Shown: positions 36,219 to 47,573 of the stretch, one piece after another
Position numbering within the stretch: the first letter of the stretch is position 1
Layout: each line of letters opens with the position of its first letter
Assembly: GCA_036346205.1 (NCBI GenBank)
Contig: JARFJB010001355.1
Location: 3,246,501-3,310,500, forward strand
Length of the DNA: 64,000 nt
Reading direction: 5' to 3'
Origin: Vesta saturnalis
Taxonomy: Eukaryota > Arthropoda > Insecta > Coleoptera > Lampyridae
Made by a program: the position numbers and the translations under genes
The notes under the pieces: generated by a model
The model's database searches: none
What the model was told of the DNA's origin: nothing
Seen by the model: the letters and a program-made list of their open reading frames with translations, nothing else

Positions 36219-36608
36219 CTGAAACATAAAAAAATTAGAAATTAGAATAAAACAATATAAAATTTAAAATTAAACCAATTCATTATAATTCAAATAAACC
36301 AAACAAATCCCGATATACCAACAGCCAAAGCTAAATAGAAAATAACTAAACCCAAATGTCCCATTTTGGATAAGATTTCTCTCAATAAACCGAATTAATC
36401 ACATAATAGGACAATTGCATCTCCGAAGTTGTAATATAAAGACTAATGCGAGTTTCTTTTTGTTTCACTGTTTCTAACAATTAATAAACTTCCTTCTTGG
36501 TGTATTAAATTACTTAAAATTTAATAATATGTTAATTAGTTTCAAAATTAAAAAACGTAATTTCGGTAACTGTCCTTTTTATGAAATTTAGAATTGATTG
36601 CTTAATAC

Positions 36609-36775
36609 CTCGAAATACTTGCATATTTTGCAATCACAAACTCTAAGTGTTTAACACCACTCATATACTTTTTATTTGAAACGTTCATGTTAATATCGGT
36701 TTCATTTATTTTCAAATTAAACTTGTCCGACAAAGCAGCCGTCATATCCGTAACATTAAGTATATAGTGCACCAT
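36609..36775 (-). CDS. Candidate coding exon of an unknown protein
   Basis: A 55-codon ATG-started frame (MVHYILNVTDMTAALSDKF...) of protein-like composition runs into a donor (TTTCGAG|GTATTAAG). I do not recognise it. It lies about 0.4 kb upstream of the MULE catalytic exon on the same strand and could be an alternative first exon of that gene or a chance frame. Confidence 0.22.
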
Positions 36776-36959
36776 TTAGTTATTATTGAACTAAAACACG
36801 GTGTACATAAAAATCAAACAGTTGATGCATACACTTATTAGAAGTTAACACCATAAAATACACTTTTATATGGTTTTAATGGGTTTATAACTTAATTTAA
36901 CTTTAACACCATTCCCTTGTGGGGTAGGCAAAACAATTCCTGCCTATTATTTATTTTTC

Positions 36960-37450
36960 ATTCACAATCTTTCTCCATCCTTTCCGATCTCCGCATACCT
37001 CCCTAGCTTCCACAAGATTCATACAATGCCTCTGACATGTCCTTTTATCATACATTCTACTACATTCAGTAGTATTATGAGGCCTCCCAGGCCCGGCCCG
37101 GCCTTACCTCTAACCTCACCCACATATATTTGTTTCGTTAATCTTACGTTGTTCATTCTCTCAATGTGACCAAACCAACTTAATGTACTACTTTTATATC
37201 TATCCATCATCGTCTTTTCCTCGCCACACTCCTTCATAATCCACTCATTCTTTATCTTGTCCCTTCTCGTTTTACCACATTCACTTCTCAGGAATCTCAT
37301 ACCTACAGCATTTATTTTTCTTTAGTGCTTTTTTTGACATACCCACGTCTCACTTCCATACAGTACTGATGGGACAAACACGCCATTACAGAACGCTAGT
37401 TTCGCAGTTAGGCTCATACTTTCGTTTCTCATTATCACCCATATAAAATA
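36960..37450 (-). pseudogene. LINE reverse-transcriptase C-terminal part (interrupted element, 3' piece)
   Basis: On the - strand the frame reads RNESMSLTAKLAFCNGVF, YGSETW, INAVGMRFLRSECGKTRRD and LSWFGHIERMNN, the C-terminal region of a non-LTR element. The upstream half of the same protein is at 40656-42300; the second LINE (37453-40655) sits between them. A stop follows the YGSETWVCQKKH word. Confidence 0.75.
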
Positions 37451-37452
37451 AA

Positions 37453-40400
37453 GGTGGTAGGCATGTATACTCCATGCCAACCGGGGAGTACTACCACCCT
37501 TACCATGGGCTGCTTAATATTGGGTCTCCGATTTTCTGAGCTCGGTAAGGGCTGCCGGTTACCCTTTCCTTCATCCTTAATCTATTCTCATCCTTATTCT
37601 TCCTTCTCGCCCTCATTGTCTTCCTATCGGATTAAAAGTCCCAGATTAAAAATTAAGATGACTGTGGTTTCTAGGGTAATAAATTCCGGACGCAAAATCC
37701 TGCCCCATTCGGATGTCCGGGAGGGCAGGGCCAAAGCGACCACGGTCATCGAAAGTATCAACTTTCTGATTCACTACTGCAACATCCGTGGTATCAGGTC
37801 TAATCTTAATACTATTCACCATCTTGAACAATGACAACCTGATATTATGTTTCTATCTGAAACACAAGTCTCCTCTGAAAGCTCCGAGTCACCCGATTTG
37901 CAATTTCCTCAATACCACCTTCACTCTAACTTTCGATATAAAGGAGGCGTATGTGCCTATATCAAGGGCAGAATTGATTGCAAGAGGGTTTCTTCCTTAG
38001 ACAATAAAAATTTTGACGTGATTTGGTTTAAACATTCTGGTCCTAATTTTGTGAAATTCTACTGTTGCATTTATAGGTCTCCTAATGACAGTAACTTTCA
38101 AGACTTCAATTACCTTAGTATGAAAGTTGACTATCTCCTGTCTCAGTTTCCATCTTGCGATATCTCAATTGTAGGCTATTTCAATGTTCATAACTCTAAT
38201 TGGCTTCAGTTTTCATCTACTACAAATCCTGTTGGTCATAGTGCAGAAACATTTGCTATTTCCTGTGATCTCACACAAATGATTTCTGAACCCACAAGAA
38301 TCCCTGATAACCCTAACCATACTCCACATCTTCTAGATCTCTTTCTTACATCAAACCTTCTTGTTTATAAAACTTCCGTTCTTTCGCCTTTAGGTCTTTC
38401 CGACCACTGTCTAATAGAAATCGTTTCTACTGTATCTAATTTCACTGTTGTTAGCAAAACCGATAGAACCTTGTGGTGTTTTAAGTCAGCTCGATGGAGT
38501 AATTTACGGGATTTCTTTGCAACCTTTCCATGGCGGAATATTGTTTTAAGTCGTCCTCTTCTTCGGACATCGCTCTTTCCGTATCTGAAGTCATCCTCGT
38601 GGGAATGGAGTTATACATTCCCAAAAAACAGTACCGTATAGGTCATTCACGTTCCCAACCCTGGTTCAATAAGGCTTGAGCTGATGCATTATCTTTAAAA
38701 AATGAATATTACATTAAATGGAAATCTAATAAATCGGACGACAGTAATGTAGAATACGTTGGTGCTAAAAATATCTGCAAAAGTGTCATCACTAAAACTA
38801 AAAAGTTGTCCGAACAACGAAAATGCAATGAACTAGCTACATCTCCTTTAGGCAGTCATAAATTTTGGTCTTTAGCTAAAGCCATTAGTAAAAATTTTGG
38901 AACATCTTCATTTCCCCCCTGACATCTATTGACGGATCGGTAGTTGCTGATTCTGTAGACAAAGTCAATGTTTTTGTGGATTTGTGTGCATCAAACTCGT
39001 GTCTCAATGATTCTGGAAAAGATGTGCCCCTAGTCAACTCTTCTTCATACGCTATGAAACCAATTCATTTTCGGTACAAGCTCTTGGAATCGATCATCAG
39101 TAGACTTGATCTCAATAAGGCGACTGGCCCAGACGGTATCCCAGATATTGTCTTAAAGAAATGTTCCCACGAACTAGTACCAGTCCGATCTCTATACGGT
39201 CTCTATGTCTTCTGGGGAGTTCCCTTCATCATGGAAGTTAGCAAATGTTCAACCTATTCCCAAAAAAGGCGATAAGACCGATCCCTCAAACTACCGATTA
39301 ATTGCCATCACTTCCATTTTGTCTAGGATCATGGAAAAAGCCATCAATCAGCAACTACTCACGTTCCTTGAAACTAACAAACTCCTTAGTGACCACCAAT
39401 ATGAGTTTAGGCAAAGTCGTTCAACAGGTGATCTTTCATATGTGACCCAAGTTTGGAACAATACAGTAGAGCAGTCCGGTGAAACAGTTGTAGTCGCTTT
39501 AGATATCTCAAAGGCATTTGACCAAATTCGGCATAAGTGTTTACTTACCAAACTTACCTCGTTTGGGTTAAATGATACGCTCATCAACTGGGTTTCTAGT
39601 TTCCTTGATAAAAGACGAATACGTGTCGTAGTTGATGGTTTTTTTTCAAAAGCTAGCATTAACGCGGGCGTGCTATTCATAAATGACCTTATTTCTTCAA
39701 CAACTAACCTCATCCATTGCTTTGCTGACGATAGCACTCTTCACTGTAGTTCATCTTAGTCTACTCATAGTGATAATCCACCTTCTATGTCAAATCAAGA
39801 AATTAAAGCTGAAACGGCAAATTCAATCAACAAAGACATTCAATGTATTCTCGAATGGGGAAGCAATAATCTAGTTAAATTTAATGTTAACAAAACTCAG
39901 TGTTGCCTTGTGTCCGCCAAAAAAGAGATCGATCATTTCCTGTTGTAAGTATGATTGGCTCAGTTCTTAAATTCTATTACTCTATTGGGTATGACTGTAT
40001 CTTCAAATCTCTCATGGGTTGACCATCTTCTGTCAGCTACCAAAACAGCTGCTCGTAAAATAGGCTTTTTTTGCAGATCTAAGCAGTACTTTACCTCTCA
40101 ACAACTCCTGCTGTATAAGGCCCAAATTCGGCCTCATCTGGAATATAGTTCTCACCTCTGGGTTAGTGCTCCCCAATACGCTCTCGGTATCGTTGATCGT
40201 ATTCAAAACAGAGCGATTAGGCTTATAAATGACCCGTCCTTAACTTCTCACATATAGTCACTTGAGCATAGAAGGATGGTTTCAGTTCTTTCTTTGTATT
40301 ATCGTTATTACAACGGCTATTGCGCTACTGAATTATATTCTTTGATACCATCTCGGGCTATCTTTGCGAGAAACACTCGGTTCGCTCATTCACATCATCA

Positions 40401-40655
40401 GTATGCAGTACAAACCTCCACTTGTCGTACCAAACGGGTGCAATCCGCATTTTTCTACACGGCTTCTAAACTCTGGAATGATCTCCCTGGTTCCTGCTTC
40501 CCTTTCACTTATGATATGAGAAAATTTAAGGTAGCTGTGCACAGGCATCTATTGGCAATTCATTATCCCTCTATCCATCATCCTAAGTGTTCCTGAGTAC
40601 TTTAGCACGATAGGCCAAATTTAGCCTGTTCAGGTCCACAATCATAAAAAAAATA
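37453..40655 (+). mobile_element. CR1/Jockey-like LINE inserted into the other LINE, nearly full length, inactive
   Basis: A GC-richer leader (37453-37650) is followed by an endonuclease region (37760-38641). Its first part ends at a stop in HHLEQ and continues with FLSETQVSSES, GGVCAYIKGRID and LGLSDHCLIEIV. The catalytic GDFN motif is changed to GYFN at about 38170. The reverse transcriptase spans 38976-40257: SRLDLNKATGPDGIPD, ANVQPIPKKGDKTD after a frameshift near 39210, VVALDISKAFDQIRHK and CFADDSTLH. The PQGSVLSP motif that should precede LFINDL at about 39670 is deleted. Further stops lie at 39757 and 40256. The 3' end has a short TTTAGCACGATAGGCCAAAT motif and an A-run. The target-site duplication is obscured by A-rich flanks. 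Confidence 0.88.
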
Positions 40656-42300
40656 CTTCCAATCACTTTCCTTCCAGCATTGAACCTTCGCCCAATCTCG
40701 TCCTCCATTGTACATTGGGTAGGAACCCAGGTATACCAGCTCGTCCACAATTTCATCTAGCAGAGTAAATACTCTACTCTCCTTTCCACCTTCCCGATTG
40801 AACACCACAACCTTAGTTTTTTCACGTTTACCTTTAGGTCCATGCTCTCACAGACCGTATCAAACTTCCTCGGAGCAGTTTGTAGCTCATCTGCACTGTC
40901 ACTGTGTCATCTGCATACACCAGAAGTCGTACATTTAAGTCACCAAGCATTACACCATATGTATCGGTACATGCTTGTCTAATACATTTATCCATGTATA
41001 CATTGAACAACCATGGTGATATCACACAGCCTTGTCGCACTCCTTGCTCAATATTAAAGTATTCACTCACACCTCCTCTCACCCTAACACATGCCAGACT
41101 ACCGTTGTATACTGCACTTATTCCGTTCATTAGACCTATATTTACGCCATATTCATTTAATATTTCCCACAACTATTCCCTATTCACTCTGTCGTATGCT
41201 TTCTCCACCTCTACAAACGAACAGTATAGCTTCCTTTTTACACTTAAACACTTTTCAATCATCTGTTGGAGAGCAACCATCTGATCGATACATCCTCTCC
41301 CTGGCATGAAGCCACCCTGCACATCCCAAATCTTAGTTTGTGTAGTTTCTCGTACTCTATCAATCAGTATTCTTCCAAATACTTTACCAGCCACACAGAG
41401 CAAACTTATTCCTCTATAGTTCTTGCAATCACTCTTGTTCTCATTACCATTATACAGTGGTACAATGATCACGCTCTTCCAATCACGTTCTTCGTATAAG
41501 CTTTGCACCCCCATACCTTAGCATTTCACCAGTGATTTCATCTACGCCTGTCCCTTTCCGTTTTTAACCTACCTACCGTTTTCTCTACCCCATTTATCCC
41601 AATATCCTTCAGTTTCATTCACCATTCCTTTTACATTCTCTTACTTTGCTCACTACTGTACAGCTTTCAGAAATATTCTTGCCAGCATTTCCTCACATCA
41701 CAATCGTCCCATACTATTACATTGCTCATATTCATCACTCCTGAAGCGTTCAGTTTTGGGCCACGTTTTGTATTTTTGACCCATTTCCAGAAGAGTTTTT
41801 TGTTTCCTTCAAAATTATTCTGCATTTTCTCTCCTTCCAAAGCCATCACTTCCTATGTACTTATTCTCACTGCCTCCTTCGCTTCTTTGTTTCTTAATAT
41901 GTACACCTCATATAATCGCTTTTTCTCAGTCTCATTGTTTTCAACAATCATTGCCATGTACGCATCTTTTTTCTTACATACGGCACAATTGACAAAACAG
42001 TTTTTCGAGCTTATCCATGCACTTTCAACGTCAGTGTCCACATTGTTTCATTCACATTCAACTCTTTACCCACAGTATCTGCGTACTTCATTCTCACACC
42101 ATTATCCACTAGTTTGTCTACCCTAATTCTGGACGTTCGCACTACGTTTGCTTTCCTTCTCCAGACCCACTTTTACCCTAAACACACTCTCGATGCAACC
42201 AAAAAGTGCGCATTACTTTCGTGTCTTTCACCAGGTTTCTAAGCCGTTCATCATACACTATCAAGTATATCATACTTTTAGATTCACCTCTTTGCCATAT
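40656..42300 (-). pseudogene. LINE endonuclease C-terminus, linker and reverse transcriptase (host element of the 37.45-40.65 kb LINE)
   Basis: Read leftwards: end of the endonuclease (MAKRGESKSMI, VYDERLRN, VKDTKVMRTF) at about 42300-42160. The linker comes next (42041-41667). Then the reverse transcriptase: NYRGISLLCVAGKVFGRIL, DVQGGFMPGRGCIDQM and VEVEKAYDRVNRE from 41514, then VRQGCVISPWLFNVYMDK and LLVYADDTVTVQ, with YADD at about 40920, from 41172. An in-frame stop separates the last two blocks near 41172, and further frameshifts occur in the linker. The coding continues at 37450, beyond the inserted second LINE. The clade is not resolved, though the wording is that of elements abundant in insects. 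Confidence 0.85.
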
Positions 42301-42309
42301 TATTAACAA

Positions 42310-43135
42310 TGTCTCTGGATTCATTTTTGATCTACCTCATTGTCGCTTACCGGAGGGGAATTTTCTTCAAAGAAGTGTTCTGTTTTTGGTTGCAACCGCG
42401 TTCTTCTTCGATAACTTGAACTAGTATTTTTCCATCTTTTCCGTATTTGTTTCCTTACTTTTGATGATATTTGGTTAATATCTGAGATTACTCCTTTTTG
42501 TTTTTTAAGTGTGTACCGTTCTCTATCCTTTCTTCTTTTGTCTGTCAGCTGCTCGTCGGTCATTTTTGCCCCGTATTTTGCAACTCTTTTTCTTACATCT
42601 TCCCTTCTTTGGTTGATAGTTTGTTCAGAATTTATTTGTTTGGTAGTAGCACGTTTGTTTTTGCCTTTGTCATTTCTCTGTTCTTTTTCATTAATTTTAA
42701 TCCTAAAACTACTTTATTATCATTTTTGAACGTAGCTTTATTATCTTTTCCATTTTTGATTGTCTTAAGTTTTGATTTGTCTCAGTCTCATTACTTTTTG
42801 GTTTTCTTGTGTTTCTTTTGGTGTTTCACTTCTTGTCCTTCACATGAAGCAACAGTGTTCATAGTTGCTGCTTCTTCTCTGTAATTATCGTCCAAAACTG
42901 GTTGAAAATCTTCCTTGGTTTCGTTTATCTTTCGTTTTTTAACTGCATTTTTTTTTCTTTTACAGTCTGCTTCCTAACCAAGTTAGTCTGGTATGCCTGT
43001 TTCCTGTCCTTCTTCAACTTCTTTTTTAGTTTATCAAATTTCTTGGCATCCATTTTGTCCTGTATTAGAGCACTAACTTCCTATCAGTCATTTCGGTAAC
43101 ATTTGAATCATTTCGGTAATATTATATATTTGTTA
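42310..43135 (-). pseudogene. Lysine-rich coding relic of unknown origin
   Basis: On the - strand several frames encode strongly basic sequence: KKFDKLKKKLKKDRKQAYQ near 43060, KHQKKHKKTKK near 42800, and TDKRRKDRERYTLKKQKG then RKQIRKRWKNTSSSYRRR at 42563-42380. Frames shift several times. The last block resembles basic helical regions of uncharacterised proteins from insect repeats, but I cannot name the family. It lies between the two halves of a LINE endonuclease and is therefore probably part of a further insertion. Confidence 0.5.
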
Positions 43136-43207
43136 CGGAAATGACGAAATTAAACCAAACTACAAACAGCGTCATATGTATTGAAAATTAAGAACTCTAA
43201 ATTTGAG

Positions 43208-43280
43208 GTTAGAATATGTCCCGGTATAGCAAAGCAAATAAACCCATTATTTGCTTTGCTATACCAGTACTTATTCTAAC
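43208..43280. repeat. Near-perfect hairpin, 73 bp
   Basis: GTTAGAATATGTCCCGGTAT and its inverse close a palindrome. The inner stem GGTATAGCAAAGCAAATAA pairs with TTATTTGCTTTGCTATACC, separated by about 5 bases, and the outer stem GTTAGAATA pairs with TATTCTAAC. No terminator-like U-run or ORF is linked to it. It stands at the border between the lysine-rich relic and the + strand LINE endonuclease. Confidence 0.85.
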
Positions 43281-43727
43281 AGACAGGCATCCTAGCACTA
43301 TGGTCAGGAGTTGAGACTGAAGCGCATGGCGCAAAAGGAATTAGGGTGGTCGTAAGTGAAAGAGCGAAAAGATCTGTTAAATAGTACGAATTGGTACCTC
43401 CCGGGTAATGTGGGTGAAAGTGGAGTTTCGAACAATTTTTCTGCATGCTATGCACCGGTGAATGGAGAAAGAGACCAGGAGCGTGAGAACTTCTGGAATG
43501 AAGTAGAGAACGTGTTGAACATATGTAAGCCAAAAGAAAGAGATATGACAGTGGGGGATATGAACTGATGAGTGGGTGTACAGAGAGAACAGACTGAACG
43601 CGTTTTGGAAAAGTTCGGAGACCAAAGAGTCAATGAGAATGGTGGTGAACGCCTAGTGAACATCTGTATGGAGAGAAGCCTGTTTGTATCCAATACGTGG
43701 TTTAAACATAAATTCACATCGCAATAA
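43281..43727 (+). pseudogene. LINE endonuclease N-terminal part, inverted relative to the 40.7-42.3 kb LINE
   Basis: On the + strand it reads HGAKGIRVVVSERAKRSV, FSACYAPVNGERDQERENFW, MTVGDMN, VLEKFGDQRVNENGGERLV and SLFVSNTWFKHKF, which is the first two thirds of an endonuclease domain. It stops at the residue after which the - strand LINE (42300) takes up the same protein family. This is what a 5' inversion of one LINE copy would leave. Stops at about 43379 and 43566 show it is dead. Confidence 0.75.
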
Positions 43728-44220
43728 CTCCTTTTACTGCATAAGGCTCAAATTCGACCTCATCTGGAATACAATTCCCACCTCTGGGCCAGTCCAATAC
43801 GCCCTTGATATGGTAAGCCACATCCAAAAAAGAGCCATAAGGCTTATAAATGACCCGTCTCTCACCTCTGACCTACAGCCTCTTGAGCATAGAAGAATAG
43901 TTTCGGTTCTTTCCTTGTTCTATCGCTATTACCATGGCAAGTGCGTCTCCGAAATTCACTCCTTAATACCTACGCACTAAAAATTCCATTGTGTCACACT
44001 GAAGGGCTCAATCTACATTTTTCCACACGGCGACCGAATTGTGGAATGCACTACCCAGTTCCTGTTTTCCTCCAAACTTTGACTTAAGTCAATTTAAGGT
44101 AGCCATTCATAAACATTTCTTGGCAGCCTAACAATATCCTTAAACCCTCCCAGTGTTCCTGAGTGCTTTAGCACGTTAGGCAAATCTTAGCCTGTTCGGG
44201 AATACTATAAATAAAAAAAA
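43728..44220 (+). mobile_element. 5'-truncated copy of the CR1/Jockey-like LINE
   Basis: Matches 40110-40655: LLLHKAQIRPHLEYNSHLW, DMVSHIQKRAIRLINDPSL, LEHRRIVSVLSLFYRYYHGK, then the same 3' motif (CTTTAGCACGTTAGGCAAAT...TTAGCCTGTTCGGG) and an A-rich tail ending at 44220. About 80-85% identical to the larger copy by eye. The 5' truncation is usual for LINE insertion. Confidence 0.85.
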
Positions 44221-44221
44221 A

Positions 44222-45084
44222 ATGATGTTCGATTTCTTGATTCCTACAGTATGCGCAACTACTGACGAAGAACTCCTGGAGAAAGAATTTGAAGGCAGTG
44301 TCAATATTCAGCTACAATCAACTTCTAGCAAAGATTGTAAACTTGATGACGGAGAACAGAAATTTTTGCCACTTTCTGAGGATCCAGGGTTATGGCCAAA
44401 AGTTTTATTTCCCCATCATGTTCAATTATTAGTAGATAATAGATCAGATCATTATCAGATTTACCCTAAAGACAAATCAGGATGTAAGTTCTCCGACATG
44501 TATTTTACTAGAATTTTACATAATAATGAAAAAGTTAAATAAGACTGGTTGTTATATTCTAAAGAAAATAATTCTGTACCTATATTGTTTTTATGGCAAA
44601 ATCTTTAATGTTGCATATTCTGCGAAAACTATAAAATTAAGTAACGATAATGGGTTTAATGATTGCATCATTTAAGTTACCACGAAAAAAGTTACATTTC
44701 CAGAATTTGAAGCAATGGACAGAATTTTTAAATTGAATGAAAAAGAATAAAACTATACATTCTGAAACACAAAAGATATTGAGCGTATTTGTTATACGGT
44801 TCAATTTTTGGTTGAACAGAACTTAGCCTTTTGATGTACTACTAATAAATTATATGAAAAAAATAATGGCAACCTTTTGAAATGTATCGAAATGATCACA
44901 AAATTCGATCTTATTATGTCTGAACATGTCAACTGGTCTCAAATGAAAGTGCACAAAAATATGCCTCATTATCTTGGGGACAAAATCCAAAACAAAGTTA
45001 TAACTTTATTAGAAAGTAACGTTAGATCTAAAATTCTAAACATGGCGAAAAAAGCTAAATATTTTTCGATCATCCTCGACTGTA
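44222..45084 (+). pseudogene. hAT-family (ZMYM1-like) transposase gene, first part
   Basis: Open frames 44222-44542 (LSEDPGLWPKVLFPHH, a usual N-terminal segment) and 44877-45084 (NVRSKILNMAKKAKYFSIIL, DCT) belong to the hAT/zinc-finger-MYM type 1 class. Decayed sequence lies between them. The frame is cut in the Asp-Cys-Thr codons by the mariner-type insertion at 45085 and continues at 47252 with PDVSHQEQ. The Asp in SIILDCTPD is the first catalytic position in this class. Directly upstream lies the A-tail of a truncated LINE, so the true 5' end of the gene is not visible. Confidence 0.75.
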
Positions 45085-47251
45085 CAGGCTGTCCAAAATT
45101 TGAGGGCAAGCATGGGGATCTCGCTTATTATAAGAGATAGGATACAGGTTTAAACTCGGCACTTTTGCTAAATTCGATGACGAGTAATAATCTGAAAGGA
45201 AATTTGAGCTAACACGAATGGATTTGGTTTTATGCTCAAAAAACTAAAAATTTGGAATTTTGTTTTTCGCGTTTGACTACCTTATTATTAGGAATGTTCA
45301 AAATTCGATTCAACATTATTAAGGCAACTTTTTACGCACAATACTAATACGGTACTAAAAATATTATGCGACGTTTTGTTTATTCTGAACCATCATCAGG
45401 TTTATTTTTTCTTATCGGGGTTAAGACATATTTTTATGGCGTTGGATGGAGAATGTTATGCTGATTTTAGCAATATATAACACTTCATGGTTTGATCGAC
45501 TGCGAACTAAAATACTCTTAAATTAAAAACTAAATATTACATTATCACGATACCCATGAATCAAACAAAACTCAGGGGTTGGCTTTTGCCATGTCAGTTT
45601 CTAATTGTAAAAAGGGTAATAACTGCAAGATCCTTCGTGTTAGTGCTTTAAAATTTGCAAGTTTCTTTAGAATGTTTTCAAATTCAGAAAAACGAGACAT
45701 GATAAGGATATTTTATAGCTGCAATAGAAATAGTGTCAGAGCAGAACAAAGATATTTAGAGGAATATCCGGAGAGGGAGCAACCAAACCAGAGATATTTT
45801 TTAAAATTAGACCAAAATTTGCGAGAATTTGGATGTTTTCAGAAACCTCGAAATGCATATGGTAGCAGACTAGACAGATGTGCCGAAGAAGAAATATTAC
45901 ATCAGGTACTATTTGTTAGTATTATACTAATTATAAGAATTTCCACTCACTTCACTGCTAATTTCAGCAGACATTTTTTTTGGAGAGTTATGACTTTATG
46001 TTATCCATCTTAGGTTCAAGAAAATCCTTCAACATCTATCAGAGAAATAGAGCAAACTATTGAAGTGCCAAAAACGACAGTTTGGCGAGTGTTAAAGCAA
46101 CACCGTTATAAACCATTTAAGTTACACGTTAGTCAAACTCTTCGGCCTGGGGACGATATGAGACGGTTGAATTTTTGTAACCAACTTAATACCAAAATGC
46201 TGGAAAATCGCAACTTTCTCAATCAAATAATTTGGACGGATGAGTGCAATTTTTCCACTAATGGAATGTTTAATCGTAATAACGAGCACTACTGGTCAGT
46301 TGAAAATCCACGAATTAACAGGCAAATGCGAGGACAAGGCCACCGGTCCTTTAATGTGTGGGTTGGAATCTGGAAGGATTTAGATTACTTCCTCTGGGGC
46401 TATTTAAAAAATATGATTTATAAGACGCCACCGCAAAATATAGAAGAACTCCAGAATAGGGTTGTTAATGAACTTCGTCAAATTCCCAGGCGAGCCATTC
46501 AAAGAAGCGTAAACAATTGTAGAAGAAGAATTCGTTACTGTATTCAAGAAGAGTAAACTTGTTCGAACATTTATTATAATAATTTTTGTTTGTTTGTCTG
46601 TGTAATTATATTGTTGTTACCTATCGATAAATTTGCGTTGTCGCTATTATGACCGTGTTACATAGTCCTACTTGTTAATGTTTTTTTTTAAATTGTTTAA
46701 CTGTTTTTATATTTTTTTGGATGTTCTAACGAGTTTAACAAAGTAAATAATTAGAACTACTGTAATTATTCCTTGCTGGATCCAAGAAGGCGGAATCTTG
46801 TTTTTCGTATTTTTCTCATTATTTTAGTTCGCAGTCGATCAAACCATAAAGTGTTATATATATTGCTAAAATCAGCATAACATTCTCCATCCAACGACAT
46901 AAATATATATCTTAACCCCCATAAGAAAAAATAAACCTGATGATGGTTCAGAATAAACGAAACGTCACATAATATTTTGAATACCGTATTAGTATTGTGC
47001 ATAACAAGGTGCCTTAATAATGTTTAATCGAATTTTGAAAATTCCTAATAATAAGGTGGCCAAACGCGAAAAACGAAAATCGAAATTTTTAGTTTTTTGA
47101 GCATAAAACCAAAACCATTCGAGTTAACTCAAATTTGTTTTTAGATTATTACTCGGCATCGAATTTAGCAAAAGTTCTGAATTTAAACCTATATCCTATC
47201 TCTTATAATAAGCGAGATCCCCATGCTTGCCCTCGAATTTGGGACAGCCTG
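45085..47251 (+). mobile_element. Mariner-type element with ~0.44 kb terminal inverted repeats, TSD TA
   Basis: The left end CAGGCTGTCCAAAATTTGAG and the inverted right end CAGGCTGTCCCAAATTCGAG are followed by about 440 bp of near-identical inverted sequence (45085-45525 against 46800-47251). TA flanks both sides (45083-45084, 47252-47253). Excision restores the hAT frame from LDCT to PDVSHQEQ. The inside holds one transposase relic on the + strand. Such long ends are unusual for this superfamily, where ends are mostly below 200 bp. Confidence 0.92.
45579..46556 (+). pseudogene. Mariner-type (DUF4817-type) transposase, catalytic centre deleted
   Basis: Frame 45579-46013 carries the N-terminal DUF4817-like part (FSNSEKRDMIRIFYSCN, YLEEYPEREQPNQ). 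After a short block with intron-like features (about 45905-46014, GGTACT...TTAG), frame 46065-46556 reads TTVWRVLKQHRYKPFKLHV, QIIWTDECNFSTNGMFNR with the first catalytic Asp, and SFNVWVGIW. The next word is KDLDYFLWGYLKN, so about 80 residues with the second Asp (DGAPAH region) and the third Asp are missing. The C-terminus (RRAIQRSVNNC) is intact. Inactive, and dependent on a relative for any movement. Confidence 0.85.
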
Positions 47252-47407
47252 TACACCCGATGTCAGTCACCAAGAACAAATTTCAGTATTTTGTTATCGA
47301 CGTTAGAAAATTATGGATTAGATATTTTAATTTACACGGTCAAGGCTACGACAACGGGGCTAACATGAAGGGTAAGCATAATGGTTTACAAAAAAAATTT
47401 TAAATAT
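47252..47407 (+). pseudogene. hAT-family transposase gene, second part
   Basis: Continues from 45084 after the mariner-type insertion: PDVSHQEQ, then LENYGLDI and, after a frameshift near 47330, GQGYDNGANMKGKHNG, the hallmark of this hAT class. It is cut at 47407 by the Polinton and continues at 60495 with NINPRAFFVLCCNHSLN. Confidence 0.85.
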
Positions 47408-47573
47408 AGTAGTAATATGAGGCGGAGCTACTCCACTTCAAGGTCACCCATGTAAATCTTATGGGATTTATTTCAAGGTCAAGTGAGTTTTCTCATTATG
47501 CCAGAACGCGCTCCACGCCTCAAGGACGTTTGAAGCATGCTTTTGGCGGAATTTAAATTTTGGAGCAGGTCAA
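47408..47573. repeat. Left terminal inverted repeat of the Polinton
   Basis: Pairs with 60329-60494. Identity is near 95% over the outer 135 bp (through GCATGCTTTTGG), then a short divergent patch, then TTTGGAGCA.GTCAAG. The arm contains two TTCAAGGTCA words. Polinton termini start with AG, as here. Confidence 0.95.

Noticed and set aside
39348..39737. 129-codon - strand frame
   Set aside because: Antisense shadow of the LINE reverse transcriptase.
41722..42126. 134-codon + strand frame
   Set aside because: Antisense of the LINE linker region, which has clear similarity on the - strand.
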